From Oscillospiraceae bacterium (GTDB lineage Bacteria; Bacillota; Clostridia; Oscillospirales; CAG-272), in NCBI GenBank assembly GCA_015063485.1, contig SVUA01000010.1, positions 1 through 52,042 on the forward strand: a DNA stretch of 52,042 nucleotides, read 5' to 3'. Of the stretch, positions 17,102-25,571 are shown one piece after another. Below the pieces are notes generated by a model. The model was not told the origin of the DNA, searched no databases, and was given only the letters and a program-made list of their open reading frames with translations. Position numbers and translations under genes: made by a program. Each line of letters starts with the position of its first letter. Within the stretch, counting starts at the first letter, position 1.

Positions 17102-18382
17102 ATGCGTCACCTTTTGTCTGATACAAATATTCATTTAGAAAACAAACGTCTTAGCCGTATATTTTTCATATTTTTATTGATAATGTACGCTTTGGTCTAT
17201 ATGACTAAAAATTGTTTTACGGGAGCACTTTCCAAGATAGTGGCAGAAGGGGCTTTGACCTTGACACAGGCAACTTGGATAAATGCCGCTTTCTACTTTG
17301 TTTATGCGCCGTTGCAAGTACTTGGAGGTATTTTTGCTGACAAATACAGTCCCGAAAAGCTTATAACCATAGGTCTTCTGGGAAGCGCTGCCGCTAATCT
17401 TGTCATATTTTTTAACCAAAGCTTTACGGTCATACTTCTTTGTTGGATATTCAACGCCATAATCCAATTTGGACTTTGGCCGGGCGTTTTTAAAGTCATG
17501 TCATCACAGCTTGTGCGAAGCGACCGACAAAAAATGGTATTTTTTATGTCATTCTCAGGTTCCGTCGGTCTGATATTCGTCTATATAGTATCGGCTTTTA
17601 CTCCAAAGTGGCAGTATAATTTTATAATCTCCTCTGTTACTTTAACCGTGTTGGCTGTTATCTTGCTGATCTTTTGCCGTATTTTAGACCCTATGATGAA
17701 AAATGACAAACTACCCGAGCCTGTAAAAAATGAAAGTGAAGAAAAAAATGAAAGATCCTCTGTGAAAATGTGGCATATTTTCCTGATAAGCGGATTTTTC
17801 GCGTTGCTTTTTGCCACGCTCCTCAGAACGATGATCGGAGAAAGCGTAAATACTCTTTCCTCCACCATGCTGAGTCAGAGCTATGAGCATATTTCTCCTA
17901 CACTCGGTAATCTTTTAAGTATACTTATCATTCTTGCGGGTATTGCAGGGTCGCTTCTCATAAAATTTGTCATTTTTCCGCGTTTGATAAAAAACGAGAT
18001 CGTCTGCTATCTGCTGATGCTGATACTATCCTTCCCTTTCGTATTCACTCTACGATTTGTAGGTAAAATGTCTGTCGGCTTGATCGTTTTTTCACTTTGT
18101 ATGATAAGTCTGTTTTTCACCGCGATTGGTCTTTTGACAAACTACTTTAATATGCATTATACGAAATTCGGCCTTAACGGTACGGCGGCGGGCATTATCA
18201 ATGCGGCATCAGCCTTGGGCTTTGCTTTGCAATACTGTCTGTTCGGTTCTATTGCCGACAGCTATGGTTGGCCCACGGTAACTACGATCTGGATAATCTT
18301 GTCGGTTATCACAATAATATGCATAGTGCTTGCTATACGCCCCTCAATACGTTTTATTAAAAACGGTCAAATCCAAAAATAA
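17102..18382 (+). CDS. MFS sugar transporter
   Basis: This 426-residue protein has about twelve hydrophobic segments, a charged central loop (near residues 200-220, rich in Lys and Glu) and the MFS loop GGIFADKYSPEK after the second segment. It resembles organophosphate/sugar carriers in layout. As the last gene of the operon, it is the probable importer of the glycoside handled by the upstream enzymes. AAGGAG lies upstream of the ATG and a strong terminator follows 3 bp after the stop. Confidence 0.8.
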   Translation: MRHLLSDTNIHLENKRLSRIFFIFLLIMYALVYMTKNCFTGALSKIVAEGALTLTQATWINAAFYFVYAPLQVLGGIFADKYSPEKLITIGLLGSAAANLVIFFNQSFTVILLCWIFNAIIQFGLWPGVFKVMSSQLVRSDRQKMVFFMSFSGSVGLIFVYIVSAFTPKWQYNFIISSVTLTVLAVILLIFCRILDPMMKNDKLPEPVKNESEEKNERSSVKMWHIFLISGFFALLFATLLRTMIGESVNTLSSTMLSQSYEHISPTLGNLLSILIILAGIAGSLLIKFVIFPRLIKNEIVCYLLMLILSFPFVFTLRFVGKMSVGLIVFSLCMISLFFTAIGLLTNYFNMHYTKFGLNGTAAGIINAASALGFALQYCLFGSIADSYGWPTVTTIWIILSVITIICIVLAIRPSIRFIKNGQIQK

Positions 18383-18384
18383 CA

Positions 18385-18433
18385 AATAAAGATCGCTTTA
18401 TCTGTCCTTTTGATGTGTAAAGCGATCTTTATT
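18385..18433. terminator. bidirectional terminator of the sugar operon
   Basis: The arms AATAAAGATCGCTTTA and TAAAGCGATCTTTATT are perfectly complementary (16 bp) with a 17-base loop. It begins right after the carrier gene and overlaps the stop of the converging minus-strand gene. Confidence 0.85.
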
Positions 18434-18794
18434 ATTTATCCGACGACTCGTTCTTCTCTTTTTTAGACTTTTCGGGTTTTTCCTTAAGCTCGAAATGTAT
18501 CAAAACGCTGAGTAATGCTCGGAGCAAAATAACCGCTCCCAATACATAAAGTTCTTCCATGCTCTGTATCAGAACAGTTTTAAGTATCTCAGCTGCCATC
18601 TTGAATTCAAGTCCCGTAGCAAGACCCTTTGCGAGATTGGTCTGAAGATCTAATCTTTTCTTCATAAAGGTATTCTGAATATATTGCCAGAAGCCGTGGA
18701 TCCCCGACCAACACACTACAAAAATACCAATTATTTCAAGAACAGATATTGCGTAAGGAAGAAATATCTCTATCACGCGATGTATGGCATTCAT
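18432..18794 (-). CDS. DUF1622-like small membrane protein
   Basis: This 120-residue protein has three hydrophobic stretches (near residues 8-30, 50-65 and 78-98) and a highly charged C-terminus rich in Lys and Glu. Length and the motif KRLDLQTNLAKGLATGLEF fit the DUF1622 family of unknown function. The ATG at 18794 was chosen for AGGAG 8 bp upstream; the frame is open for 43 more codons, but these cover the promoter. It stands alone, divergent from rnf. Confidence 0.75.
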   Translation of the reverse strand: MNAIHRVIEIFLPYAISVLEIIGIFVVCWSGIHGFWQYIQNTFMKKRLDLQTNLAKGLATGLEFKMAAEILKTVLIQSMEELYVLGAVILLRALLSVLIHFELKEKPEKSKKEKNESSDK

Positions 18795-18824
18795 ATGTCT
18801 TTCTCCTAAAAATTTATTTATTTT

Positions 18825-18853
18825 ATTATACATCACATCTATAAATTTGTCAA
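18825..18853 (-). promoter_or_regulatory. promoter of the DUF1622-like gene
   Basis: On the minus strand TTGACA (18853-18848) and TATAAT (18830-18825) are separated by 17 bp, about 25 bp before the expected leader end. Confidence 0.75.
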
Positions 18854-18911
18854 TATATATTGTTTTTTGTTGAAATATTTTACCAAATACGCTCATATAA
18901 TTAATATAATG

Positions 18912-18940
18912 TTGACAAACCAAAAAGTTTGTGATAAAAT
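18912..18940 (+). promoter_or_regulatory. rnf operon promoter with nested dyad
   Basis: TTGACA (18912-18917) and TAAAAT (18935-18940) are separated by 17 bp, with TG before the -10 box. A perfect dyad ACAAAC/GTTTGT (18915-18932) lies within the spacer, where a repressor could bind. The leader to rnfC is about 30 nt. Confidence 0.75.
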
Positions 18941-18976
18941 GGACAAGTGGTATAAAAAAGAAAGGTAGGTTTTAAA

Positions 18977-20287
18977 ATGCTTTTTTCTTTAAACGGTGTT
19001 CACGTTCCTCATAGAAAGCATACCGCAGATATGAGCGCGGTTAGAATGACCGAAGTAAAATCAGTAACTATTCCTATGTCTATGCATATAGGCGCTCCTG
19101 CCACCCCCGTCGTAAAGGTAGGAGATCTCGTTAAGGTGGGTTCTTTGATCGCGGAAGCATCGGGCTTTGTTTCTGCGCCCATTCACTCAAGCGTGTCGGG
19201 CAAGGTAACAAAAATATCCGACATAATTATTTCTACGGGCGGTACAGTACCCGCTATCACCATTGAATCGGACGGTGAATTTTCTCCGTGCGACGATATG
19301 TGCGCTCCAACGGTAAACAGCCGCGAGGAGCTTATTGAGGCTATCAAAAACAGCGGAGTAGTCGGCCTTGGCGGAGCGGGCTTCCCCACGCACGTAAAAT
19401 TTAACGTTGACCCCTCTCGTATTGAGGAGATCGTTATCAACGGCGCGGAATGCGAGCCGTACATCACGAGCGACTCTCTCACTATGACCGACAGAGTTGA
19501 CGACATGGAATACGCTTTTACCGCTTTCCAAAAGTATCTCGGAGTAAAACGTATCGTCATCGGAATCGAGAGCAACAAAAAGAATGCTATCGCTTCTATG
19601 AACGCTCTTGCTTCTCGCATGAACGGCGTTGAGGTCAAGGTCCTTCCCCAAGTTTATCCTCAAGGCGGTGAAAAGGTACTCGTCTACCACACCGTAAAGA
19701 AGGAGATACCCACGGGCAAGCTTCCCATTGACGTTGGCTGTATCGTTTGCAACTGTACCACGGTTGCCGCTATCGGTACTTATTTGAAAACTGGTATGCC
19801 TCTCGTTGAAAAATGCGTTACCGTTGACGGCGGCGCTGTAAAAAAACCTCAAAACGTAATAGCTCCTATCGGAACTTCGATGGAGGACGTATTCGCATTC
19901 TGCGGCGGTCTTACCTCTACCCCCTACAAGACCTTGTACGGCGGTCCTATGATGGGAATTACAGTTCCCGATCTCACCGCTCCGATCCTTAAGAATACAA
20001 ACGCCATTCTTGCATTGACTCAAAAGGAAGCAAGATTGCCCAAAACGACGGCTTGTATCCGTTGCGGCTCTTGTACCAACGCTTGTCCCTTTGGTATCGA
20101 CCCCGCGGCTATCGCCAGAGCGTTTGCCAAGAAAGATGCAGATGCTCTTGAAGAATTGTGCGTAAATACCTGTATGGAATGTGGCTGTTGCAGCTTTATC
20201 TGCCCTGCAAACCGTCCTTTAGTACAGAACAATAAGCTCGCAAAGCTCTTTTTGAGAGAAGAAAAAGCAAAGGAGGCGAACAAATAA
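18977..20287 (+). CDS. rnfC: Rnf electron transport complex subunit C
   Basis: This 436-residue peripheral subunit is the NADH-side part of the Rnf complex, which couples electron flow between ferredoxin and NAD to ion pumping across the membrane. GLGGAGFPTHVKF near residue 132 is the nucleotide-binding loop. Two [4Fe-4S] sites, CIRCGSCTNACP and CMECGCCSFICP, lie near the C-terminus. AAAGGTAGG precedes the ATG. Its stop overlaps the rnfD start by one base. Confidence 0.96.
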   Translation: MLFSLNGVHVPHRKHTADMSAVRMTEVKSVTIPMSMHIGAPATPVVKVGDLVKVGSLIAEASGFVSAPIHSSVSGKVTKISDIIISTGGTVPAITIESDGEFSPCDDMCAPTVNSREELIEAIKNSGVVGLGGAGFPTHVKFNVDPSRIEEIVINGAECEPYITSDSLTMTDRVDDMEYAFTAFQKYLGVKRIVIGIESNKKNAIASMNALASRMNGVEVKVLPQVYPQGGEKVLVYHTVKKEIPTGKLPIDVGCIVCNCTTVAAIGTYLKTGMPLVEKCVTVDGGAVKKPQNVIAPIGTSMEDVFAFCGGLTSTPYKTLYGGPMMGITVPDLTAPILKNTNAILALTQKEARLPKTTACIRCGSCTNACPFGIDPAAIARAFAKKDADALEELCVNTCMECGCCSFICPANRPLVQNNKLAKLFLREEKAKEANK

Positions 20288-21219
20288 TGGATAATTTGAT
20301 GCATTTGTCGGTATCACCGCATATACATAGCGGACGTTCTACCGCAACTATAATGCGTGACGTTATAATCGCGCTTTTGCCCACCGCTATCGCGGGAACG
20401 GTAATTTTCGGACTTCGTTCTCTTTTAGTCATCGCTGTAACGGTAGCATCGGCGGTATTGTTTGAAGCTCTCTTCAATATAATAACCAAAAAGCAACAGA
20501 CTATCGGTGATTTTAGTGCCGCGGTAACGGGACTTTTGTTGGCTCTCAATCTCCCCGCAGGTATTCCGATATGGCAGTGTGTAGTAGGAAGCGCGTTCGC
20601 TATCCTTCTCGTTAAGTGTATCTTCGGCGGTATCGGCTGCAACCTCGTTAACCCCGCTATCACCGCAAGAGTATTTATGCTCGTAGCTTTCGGAAGCATG
20701 ACAGTTCAGTCCTTCCCGAAGATAGTAGATACCGCGTCAAGCGCGACTCCTCTTGCCCAGATGGCAGAGAACGGTAACGCTCCCGCGCTCAAGGATCTTC
20801 TTCTCGGTACTACGGGCGGAGCTATCGGTGAGACCTGCGCTATCGCGTTGCTCGTCGGATTTGCGTATCTCCTTATCCGCCGCGTTATCACATGGCACAT
20901 TCCCGTCGCTTTTGTAGGAAGCGTTTTCGTTCTTTCTTTCCTCATGGAAGGCTTTGACGTTATGAGAGCGCTAGCGCTCGTCCTCTCGGGCGGACTTCTG
21001 ATCGGCGCTATCTTTATGGCTACCGACTACGTGACCTCTCCTCCCACGGCGGCAGGAAAGATCATTTTCGGTGTAGGCGCGGGTCTTTTGACCTTCCTTA
21101 TACGTTACTTCGGAGTTTATCCCGAGGGCGTATCCTTCGCTATCCTCTTTATGAACATACTTAACCCCTACATTGAAAAGTTAACAGCACATAATGTATT
21201 TGGAGGAAAACGAGCATGA
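20287..21219 (+). CDS. rnfD: Rnf electron transport complex subunit D
   Basis: This 310-residue integral membrane subunit has many hydrophobic segments and belongs to the NqrB/RnfD family. The predicted FMN attachment threonine is Thr154 in SSATPLAQM, matching the site used by ApbE in this family. GCNLVNPAITARVF and TDYVTSPPT are conserved. It overlaps rnfC by one base and rnfG by 4 bp. Confidence 0.95.
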   Translation: MDNLMHLSVSPHIHSGRSTATIMRDVIIALLPTAIAGTVIFGLRSLLVIAVTVASAVLFEALFNIITKKQQTIGDFSAAVTGLLLALNLPAGIPIWQCVVGSAFAILLVKCIFGGIGCNLVNPAITARVFMLVAFGSMTVQSFPKIVDTASSATPLAQMAENGNAPALKDLLLGTTGGAIGETCAIALLVGFAYLLIRRVITWHIPVAFVGSVFVLSFLMEGFDVMRALALVLSGGLLIGAIFMATDYVTSPPTAAGKIIFGVGAGLLTFLIRYFGVYPEGVSFAILFMNILNPYIEKLTAHNVFGGKRA

Positions 21220-22394
21220 AAAATCAAATTAAAAGTGTCGTAGTCCTCGTGTGCATCTGCCTTGTAGTTACAATTCTTATGGCAGTAACGAATCAATTTA
21301 CCGCACCCATTATAAAAGAAAACCAAAACGCCGCAGAAAACGCGGCTCTGCTTGAGGTAATGCCTGAAGGCGGAAGCTTTGAAAAGGTAGACCTCAGCGC
21401 ATTTACTCTTCCCGCAACTGTTTCCGAGGTCTACTGCGCAAAGAACGGAGGATACGTAGTAAAACTTACGACTACGGGTTATTCCGCGGGAATGATCCTT
21501 CTTTGCGGAATCAATGCGGACGGAACCGTTAGCGGTGTCGTTTGCCTTGAATCGACCGAAACGCTCGGCTATGAAAAGACCTACGGTGAAAACTTTGTCG
21601 GAAAGAATACCGAATCAGCTGAAGCAGTAGACGTTATCGCAGGAGCTACCAAGACGACTGCGGCTTACAAGTCGGCTATAAAGGACGCTCTTAACACCGC
21701 CATTATTTTAGGCGGCGGCTCTGTCGATATAAGAACCGAGGAGGAAATATTCCTTGACAATCTGTCAGCGACTCTTCCCTCTGCCGAGGGCAAATTCAAA
21801 CAGCACTTCTTCGTTGAAGTTGTAGAGGGCGTTGACGCTATCTACGAGGCAGAAAACAAGACGGGCTACGTTTGCATTATCGGTGAACAGTTTATCGGTG
21901 CAGACGCTGCGGGCAAGGCAACTACTCAGTGTGACGAGGCTACCGCCGCTAAAGTAAGTGCCGCAATAGATAGGATCAGCAAGACCACTACTGAAGATAT
22001 AGACCTTACGAAGTACGAAGGACTTCCGAGCCAGCTTATCTCGGCAAAGAAGACCGCGACCGAAAACTATATAATTGAAATAAAGGGCGCGGGCTACGGA
22101 ATACAGGGCGGCGACGAATACCACCCTGCGTCTAACGAATATATCGTTATCCGCGTTTCTATGACCAAAGACGGAAAGATAATCGACTGTCTGACCGTTT
22201 CTCAAGCTGAAACGAACGGAATCGGCTCTGTTTGCGCAGACGAGTCCTTCTACGGTCAGTTTGACGGAAAGACCGAAGAAAATTATCTTGATATCGATGC
22301 TATAAGCGGCGCAACGCTCACTACCAATGGATATACTAAGGCTATCGAGCGTGCGTTTAAAACAGTAAAAATTTTTGAAGGAGGATCAAACTAA
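21216..22394 (+). CDS. rnfG: Rnf subunit G with two FMN-binding domains
   Basis: One N-terminal membrane helix (about residues 7-25) is followed by an extracytoplasmic region. Typical RnfG proteins are about 180-210 residues with one FMN domain; this one is 392. Two FMN attachment motifs are seen: DVIAGATKTT with Thr145 and DAISGATLTT with Thr367. Each is preceded by an RnfG-like segment, ETLGYEKTYGENFVGK and ETNGIGSVCADESFYGQF. The simplest reading is a tandem duplication giving two covalent flavins. ApbE, which attaches such flavins, is encoded at 26647. Its stop overlaps the rnfE start (TAATG). Confidence 0.9.
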   Translation: MKNQIKSVVVLVCICLVVTILMAVTNQFTAPIIKENQNAAENAALLEVMPEGGSFEKVDLSAFTLPATVSEVYCAKNGGYVVKLTTTGYSAGMILLCGINADGTVSGVVCLESTETLGYEKTYGENFVGKNTESAEAVDVIAGATKTTAAYKSAIKDALNTAIILGGGSVDIRTEEEIFLDNLSATLPSAEGKFKQHFFVEVVEGVDAIYEAENKTGYVCIIGEQFIGADAAGKATTQCDEATAAKVSAAIDRISKTTTEDIDLTKYEGLPSQLISAKKTATENYIIEIKGAGYGIQGGDEYHPASNEYIVIRVSMTKDGKIIDCLTVSQAETNGIGSVCADESFYGQFDGKTEENYLDIDAISGATLTTNGYTKAIERAFKTVKIFEGGSN

Positions 22395-23083
22395 TGAAAA
22401 AGAATAGCTCTCTTTCGGTTTTGACAAACGGTATTCTTAAAGAAAATCCCGTTCTTGTACTGATCCTCGGAACTTGTCCCACGCTTGCAACAACAACTAA
22501 CGTTTTCGGAGCTTTCGGAATGGGAATCGCGGCTATGCTCGTTCTCATCTGCTCAAATGTTCTTATCTCCCTGCTCCGTAACATTATTCCCGATAGCGTA
22601 CGTATTCCATGCTATATAGTTATTATCGCAGGCTTCGTTACTGTCGTTCAGATGATCGTTCAGGCGTTCTTCCCCGAGCTTTACACTATGCTCGGTGTTT
22701 ACCTTGCTCTTATCGTTGTTAACTGCATCATTCTCGGAAGAGCCGAAATGTTCGCAAGTAAAAACAACGTTGGCAAGTCCGCGCTTGACGGCTTGGGCAT
22801 GGGAATCGGCTTTACTCTTGCACTCTGCGTTATCTCCACTATACGTGAGGTTCTCGGAAACGCAAGCTTTGCAGGTATTCCGATACCCTTCCTTGAGAAT
22901 TATAAAATAGCATTTCTCACAAAAGCTCCCGGCGGTATGGTCGTTTACGGACTGGTAATTGCTCTTGTATACGTTGTGACCTCGGGAAAAGCTCCGAAGA
23001 AAAAGGATTTTTCTTGCGCGGGCTGTCCCAATGCGGCAAACTGCCAGAGCGCAGATTGCACAAAAGAAAAGGAGGAGATATAA
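22394..23083 (+). CDS. rnfE: Rnf electron transport complex subunit E
   Basis: This 229-residue integral membrane subunit belongs to the RnfE/NqrD family, with about six hydrophobic segments and one of the paired motifs that hold the intramembrane iron-sulfur site (LGTCPTLATTTN). Its C-terminal tail after the last helix carries four cysteines in CAGCPNAANCQSADC, which I do not associate with the core family. rnfA starts immediately after its stop. Confidence 0.94.
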   Translation: MKKNSSLSVLTNGILKENPVLVLILGTCPTLATTTNVFGAFGMGIAAMLVLICSNVLISLLRNIIPDSVRIPCYIVIIAGFVTVVQMIVQAFFPELYTMLGVYLALIVVNCIILGRAEMFASKNNVGKSALDGLGMGIGFTLALCVISTIREVLGNASFAGIPIPFLENYKIAFLTKAPGGMVVYGLVIALVYVVTSGKAPKKKDFSCAGCPNAANCQSADCTKEKEEI

Positions 23084-23683
23084 ATGGAAACTTTCAAGAC
23101 ATTGATAGTCATTCTCTTATCCTCTGTTTTAGTTAATAACTACGTTTTAAGCCGATTCCTCGGCATCTGTCCCTTCCTCGGCGTTTCCAAAAAGCTCGAC
23201 CAAGCCGTAGGCATGGGAATCTCGGTTACCGCCGTTATGCTTCTCGCTACCGCGGTAACGTGGCCTATCCAGTATCTCGTGCTTGAACCGATGAATCTCG
23301 GCTACATGCAGACCATCGTATTTATTCTCGTGATCGCGGCGCTTGTCCAGATGCTCGAAATAATACTCAAAAAATTCTCCCCCGCTCTTCATAAGGGTCT
23401 TGGCGTATATCTGCCCCTTATCACGACAAACTGCGCGGTCCTCGGTGTTGCAATAAACAACATCACCGACGGCTACAATTTCCTTGAGTCTATGGTAAGC
23501 TCCCTTGGTTGCGGACTTGGATTTTTGTTCGCTATGTTCCTCTTCTCGGGACTTCGCTCACGTATCGATGAAACGGGCATTCCGAAATGCTTCCGCGGCG
23601 TCGCCTCCACTCTTATCGCGGCATCCTTCATCTCTCTCGCGTTCATGGGACTTGCGGGAATCGTCGATAAGATCTTTGCGTAA
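23084..23683 (+). CDS. rnfA: Rnf electron transport complex subunit A
   Basis: This 199-residue integral membrane subunit is the RnfA/NqrE partner of RnfE, with matching topology. The motifs LSRFLGICPFLGVSKK near the N-terminus and TTNCAVLGVAI hold the cysteines of the shared intramembrane cluster. It follows rnfE with no gap. Confidence 0.95.
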   Translation: METFKTLIVILLSSVLVNNYVLSRFLGICPFLGVSKKLDQAVGMGISVTAVMLLATAVTWPIQYLVLEPMNLGYMQTIVFILVIAALVQMLEIILKKFSPALHKGLGVYLPLITTNCAVLGVAINNITDGYNFLESMVSSLGCGLGFLFAMFLFSGLRSRIDETGIPKCFRGVASTLIAASFISLAFMGLAGIVDKIFA

Positions 23684-23694
23684 GGAGGAAAGAC

Positions 23695-24516
23695 ATGGTA
23701 ATTGATATTTTGATAGCAGTTGCGGTGGTTGCCGCAATAAGCTTGATACTCGGCATCCTTCTTGCAGTCTTCATTAAATTCTTTGGAATAGAAGACGACG
23801 AAAGAACAAAAGCTATAAGAGCATGCTTCCCCGGAATAAACTGCGGTTCTTGCGGATTTAAGGGTTGCGACGATTATGCCGCAGCTCTCGCGGAGGGCAA
23901 AGCAAAGCCTAATCTCTGCGTTCCCGGTGCGGAAACGACTGCTCAGAAGCTTGCAGAGGTACTTAACGTAGAGGTTGAAGCTCCTCACGACGTGGTCGCG
24001 TTCGTTCACTGTAATGGAGTTTGCGACGCGGTCGCAAAGAAATCGATATATGAGGGCGTCTCCTCTTGTAAGGCAACTTCTATGGTATATGGCGGACCTA
24101 ATGCCTGCCGATTTGGTTGTATCGGTTGCGGAGACTGCGCTAACGCTTGTCCCGCAAACGCGATCTGCGTTAAGGACGGTATTGCCCGCGTTGACACGAG
24201 CCGCTGCCTTGGTTGCGGTCTGTGCGAGGACATTTGCCCCAAGAAGATAATCTCGATGGTGCCTCAGGATACGAAAGCAGCCGTATTCTGCAGCAACAAG
24301 GATAAGGGAGCTGATGCGAGAAAGGCTTGTAAAAATGCTTGTATCGGTTGTAAAAAATGCGAAAAGACCTGTCCTAACGGTGCGATCTCGGTAGTAAACA
24401 ACTGCGCTGTAATTGATTACAGTAAGTGTAGCGGTTGCAAAGAGTGCGTAAGCGCTTGTCCTACGGGTTGCTTGAAGGCAGTATTCTTCCCCGACCTCGA
24501 AGAAGGAGTTTTATAA
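23695..24516 (+). CDS. rnfB: Rnf electron transport complex subunit B
   Basis: This 273-residue iron-sulfur subunit accepts electrons from ferredoxin. An N-terminal membrane anchor is followed by the Fe-S motif CFPGINCGSCGFKGC and a cysteine-rich linker. Ferredoxin-like sites come next: CIGCGDCANACP, CLGCGLCEDICP, CIGCKKCEKTCP and CSGCKECVSACP. The cysteines fit at least five [4Fe-4S] clusters, as in other clostridial RnfB proteins. AAGGAGG lies just before the ATG. Confidence 0.96.
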   Translation: MVIDILIAVAVVAAISLILGILLAVFIKFFGIEDDERTKAIRACFPGINCGSCGFKGCDDYAAALAEGKAKPNLCVPGAETTAQKLAEVLNVEVEAPHDVVAFVHCNGVCDAVAKKSIYEGVSSCKATSMVYGGPNACRFGCIGCGDCANACPANAICVKDGIARVDTSRCLGCGLCEDICPKKIISMVPQDTKAAVFCSNKDKGADARKACKNACIGCKKCEKTCPNGAISVVNNCAVIDYSKCSGCKECVSACPTGCLKAVFFPDLEEGVL

Positions 24517-24544
24517 AATAGTTTTCTGAATAAGGAGCATTCTC

Positions 24545-24952
24545 ATGCGTGAAACAAAAGCAAGAAAGCTTGACCAAACCAAAAAGAACAGAAAAATGAA
24601 AAACGATATAATTTTCGTTTCTGCTTTATTTGGTGTCATTCTTGTTGCCGTATTGGGAATGCTCCTTTTTAGGACCTCGGGCGATACAGTGACGGTAACG
24701 GTAGACGGTAAGACTTTCGGAGAATATTCACTCGACCAAAACTGCTCCGTTGAGATAAAGACCGAGTACGGTTTCAACCTTTTAGTCATAAAGGACGGAA
24801 AGGCTTACGTTGAGAGCGCAAGCTGTCCCGACGGAATATGCTCGAAACACAGACCTATCTCTTACGATGGCGAAAGTATTATCTGCTTACCAAACAAGGT
24901 CGTCGTCTCTATCGATAAGCAGGACGCAAGCGCGCCTGACATTATTTTATAA
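24545..24952 (+). CDS. NusG-domain-II (DUF1312-like) membrane-anchored protein
   Basis: This 135-residue protein has a basic N-terminus, one membrane helix (near residues 22-42) and an extracytoplasmic domain. The core ASCPDGICSKH followed by ICLPNKVVV is the signature of NusG domain II (PF07009) proteins. These often sit beside Rnf and Gx-transporter genes in clostridia and, as far as I recall, beside the eetA/eetB pair of flavin-based electron transfer loci. AAGGAG precedes the ATG. The next gene starts 10 bp after its stop. Confidence 0.85.
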   Translation: MRETKARKLDQTKKNRKMKNDIIFVSALFGVILVAVLGMLLFRTSGDTVTVTVDGKTFGEYSLDQNCSVEIKTEYGFNLLVIKDGKAYVESASCPDGICSKHRPISYDGESIICLPNKVVVSIDKQDASAPDIIL

Positions 24953-24962
24953 GGGGGAAACG

Positions 24963-25475
24963 GTGAAAAACAACAGTTCAAGGATCAAAAGACTTACGTT
25001 TCTTGGGATATTCGCTTCCCTTGCAATGTTGCTCTCTTACGTGGAATTTCTGCTCCCTCCCTTGTTTGCGGCAGTTCCCGGTATTAAATTAGGACTTCCG
25101 AATATAGTGATCATATTTGTGCTTTACCGCTTCGGCTTATGGGATGCCGCGACCGTATCATTTGTAAGACTTGCGTTGTCCGCGCTTTTGTTTGGAAGCG
25201 TTATAACTCTTGCGTATAGCCTTGCGGGCGCAGTCTTAAGCCTTGCCGTAATGATAATTCTAAAAAAGCTTGATATCTTTTCGACAGTTGTCGTAAGTAT
25301 AGCGGGGGGGATCTGCCACAACATCGGTCAGATACTTGTCGCCATGTTGCTTCTTGATACTCCGCAGATAGCTTATTACTTGATAGTTTTAACAGTCACG
25401 GGAACAATATCCGGCGCGTTTATCGGACTTTGCGGAGCTTTAATGATAAAGCGCATTTCTCTCAAAAAACAATAA
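24963..25475 (+). CDS. Gx transporter / heptaprenyl diphosphate synthase component I-like
   Basis: This 170-residue membrane protein has about five hydrophobic segments. KLGLPNIVIIFVLYRFG and the GGICHNIGQ segment match the Gx-transporter (HepS-like, COG4769) family, which resembles the S-subunits of ECF transporters. The GTG start at 24963 was chosen because AAGGGGG lies 5 bp upstream; the longer open frame overlaps the previous gene. It is the last gene of the rnf transcript and may help move a flavin or quinone precursor (inference). Confidence 0.82.
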   Translation: MKNNSSRIKRLTFLGIFASLAMLLSYVEFLLPPLFAAVPGIKLGLPNIVIIFVLYRFGLWDAATVSFVRLALSALLFGSVITLAYSLAGAVLSLAVMIILKKLDIFSTVVVSIAGGICHNIGQILVAMLLLDTPQIAYYLIVLTVTGTISGAFIGLCGALMIKRISLKKQ

Positions 25476-25500
25476 AAAAACAATAATTTAACAATAGGTA

Positions 25501-25529
25501 TTGACAAATATCTATTTATATGGTATTCT
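25501..25529 (+). promoter_or_regulatory. promoter of the repeat lipoprotein
   Basis: TTGACA (25501-25506) and TATTCT (25524-25529) are separated by 17 bp. The lipoprotein gene thus has its own start in addition to possible read-through from rnf. Confidence 0.65.
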
Positions 25530-25571
25530 GTTTTTAGTTTTTTACAAAATAGAATTTAAGGAGAATTTAAA

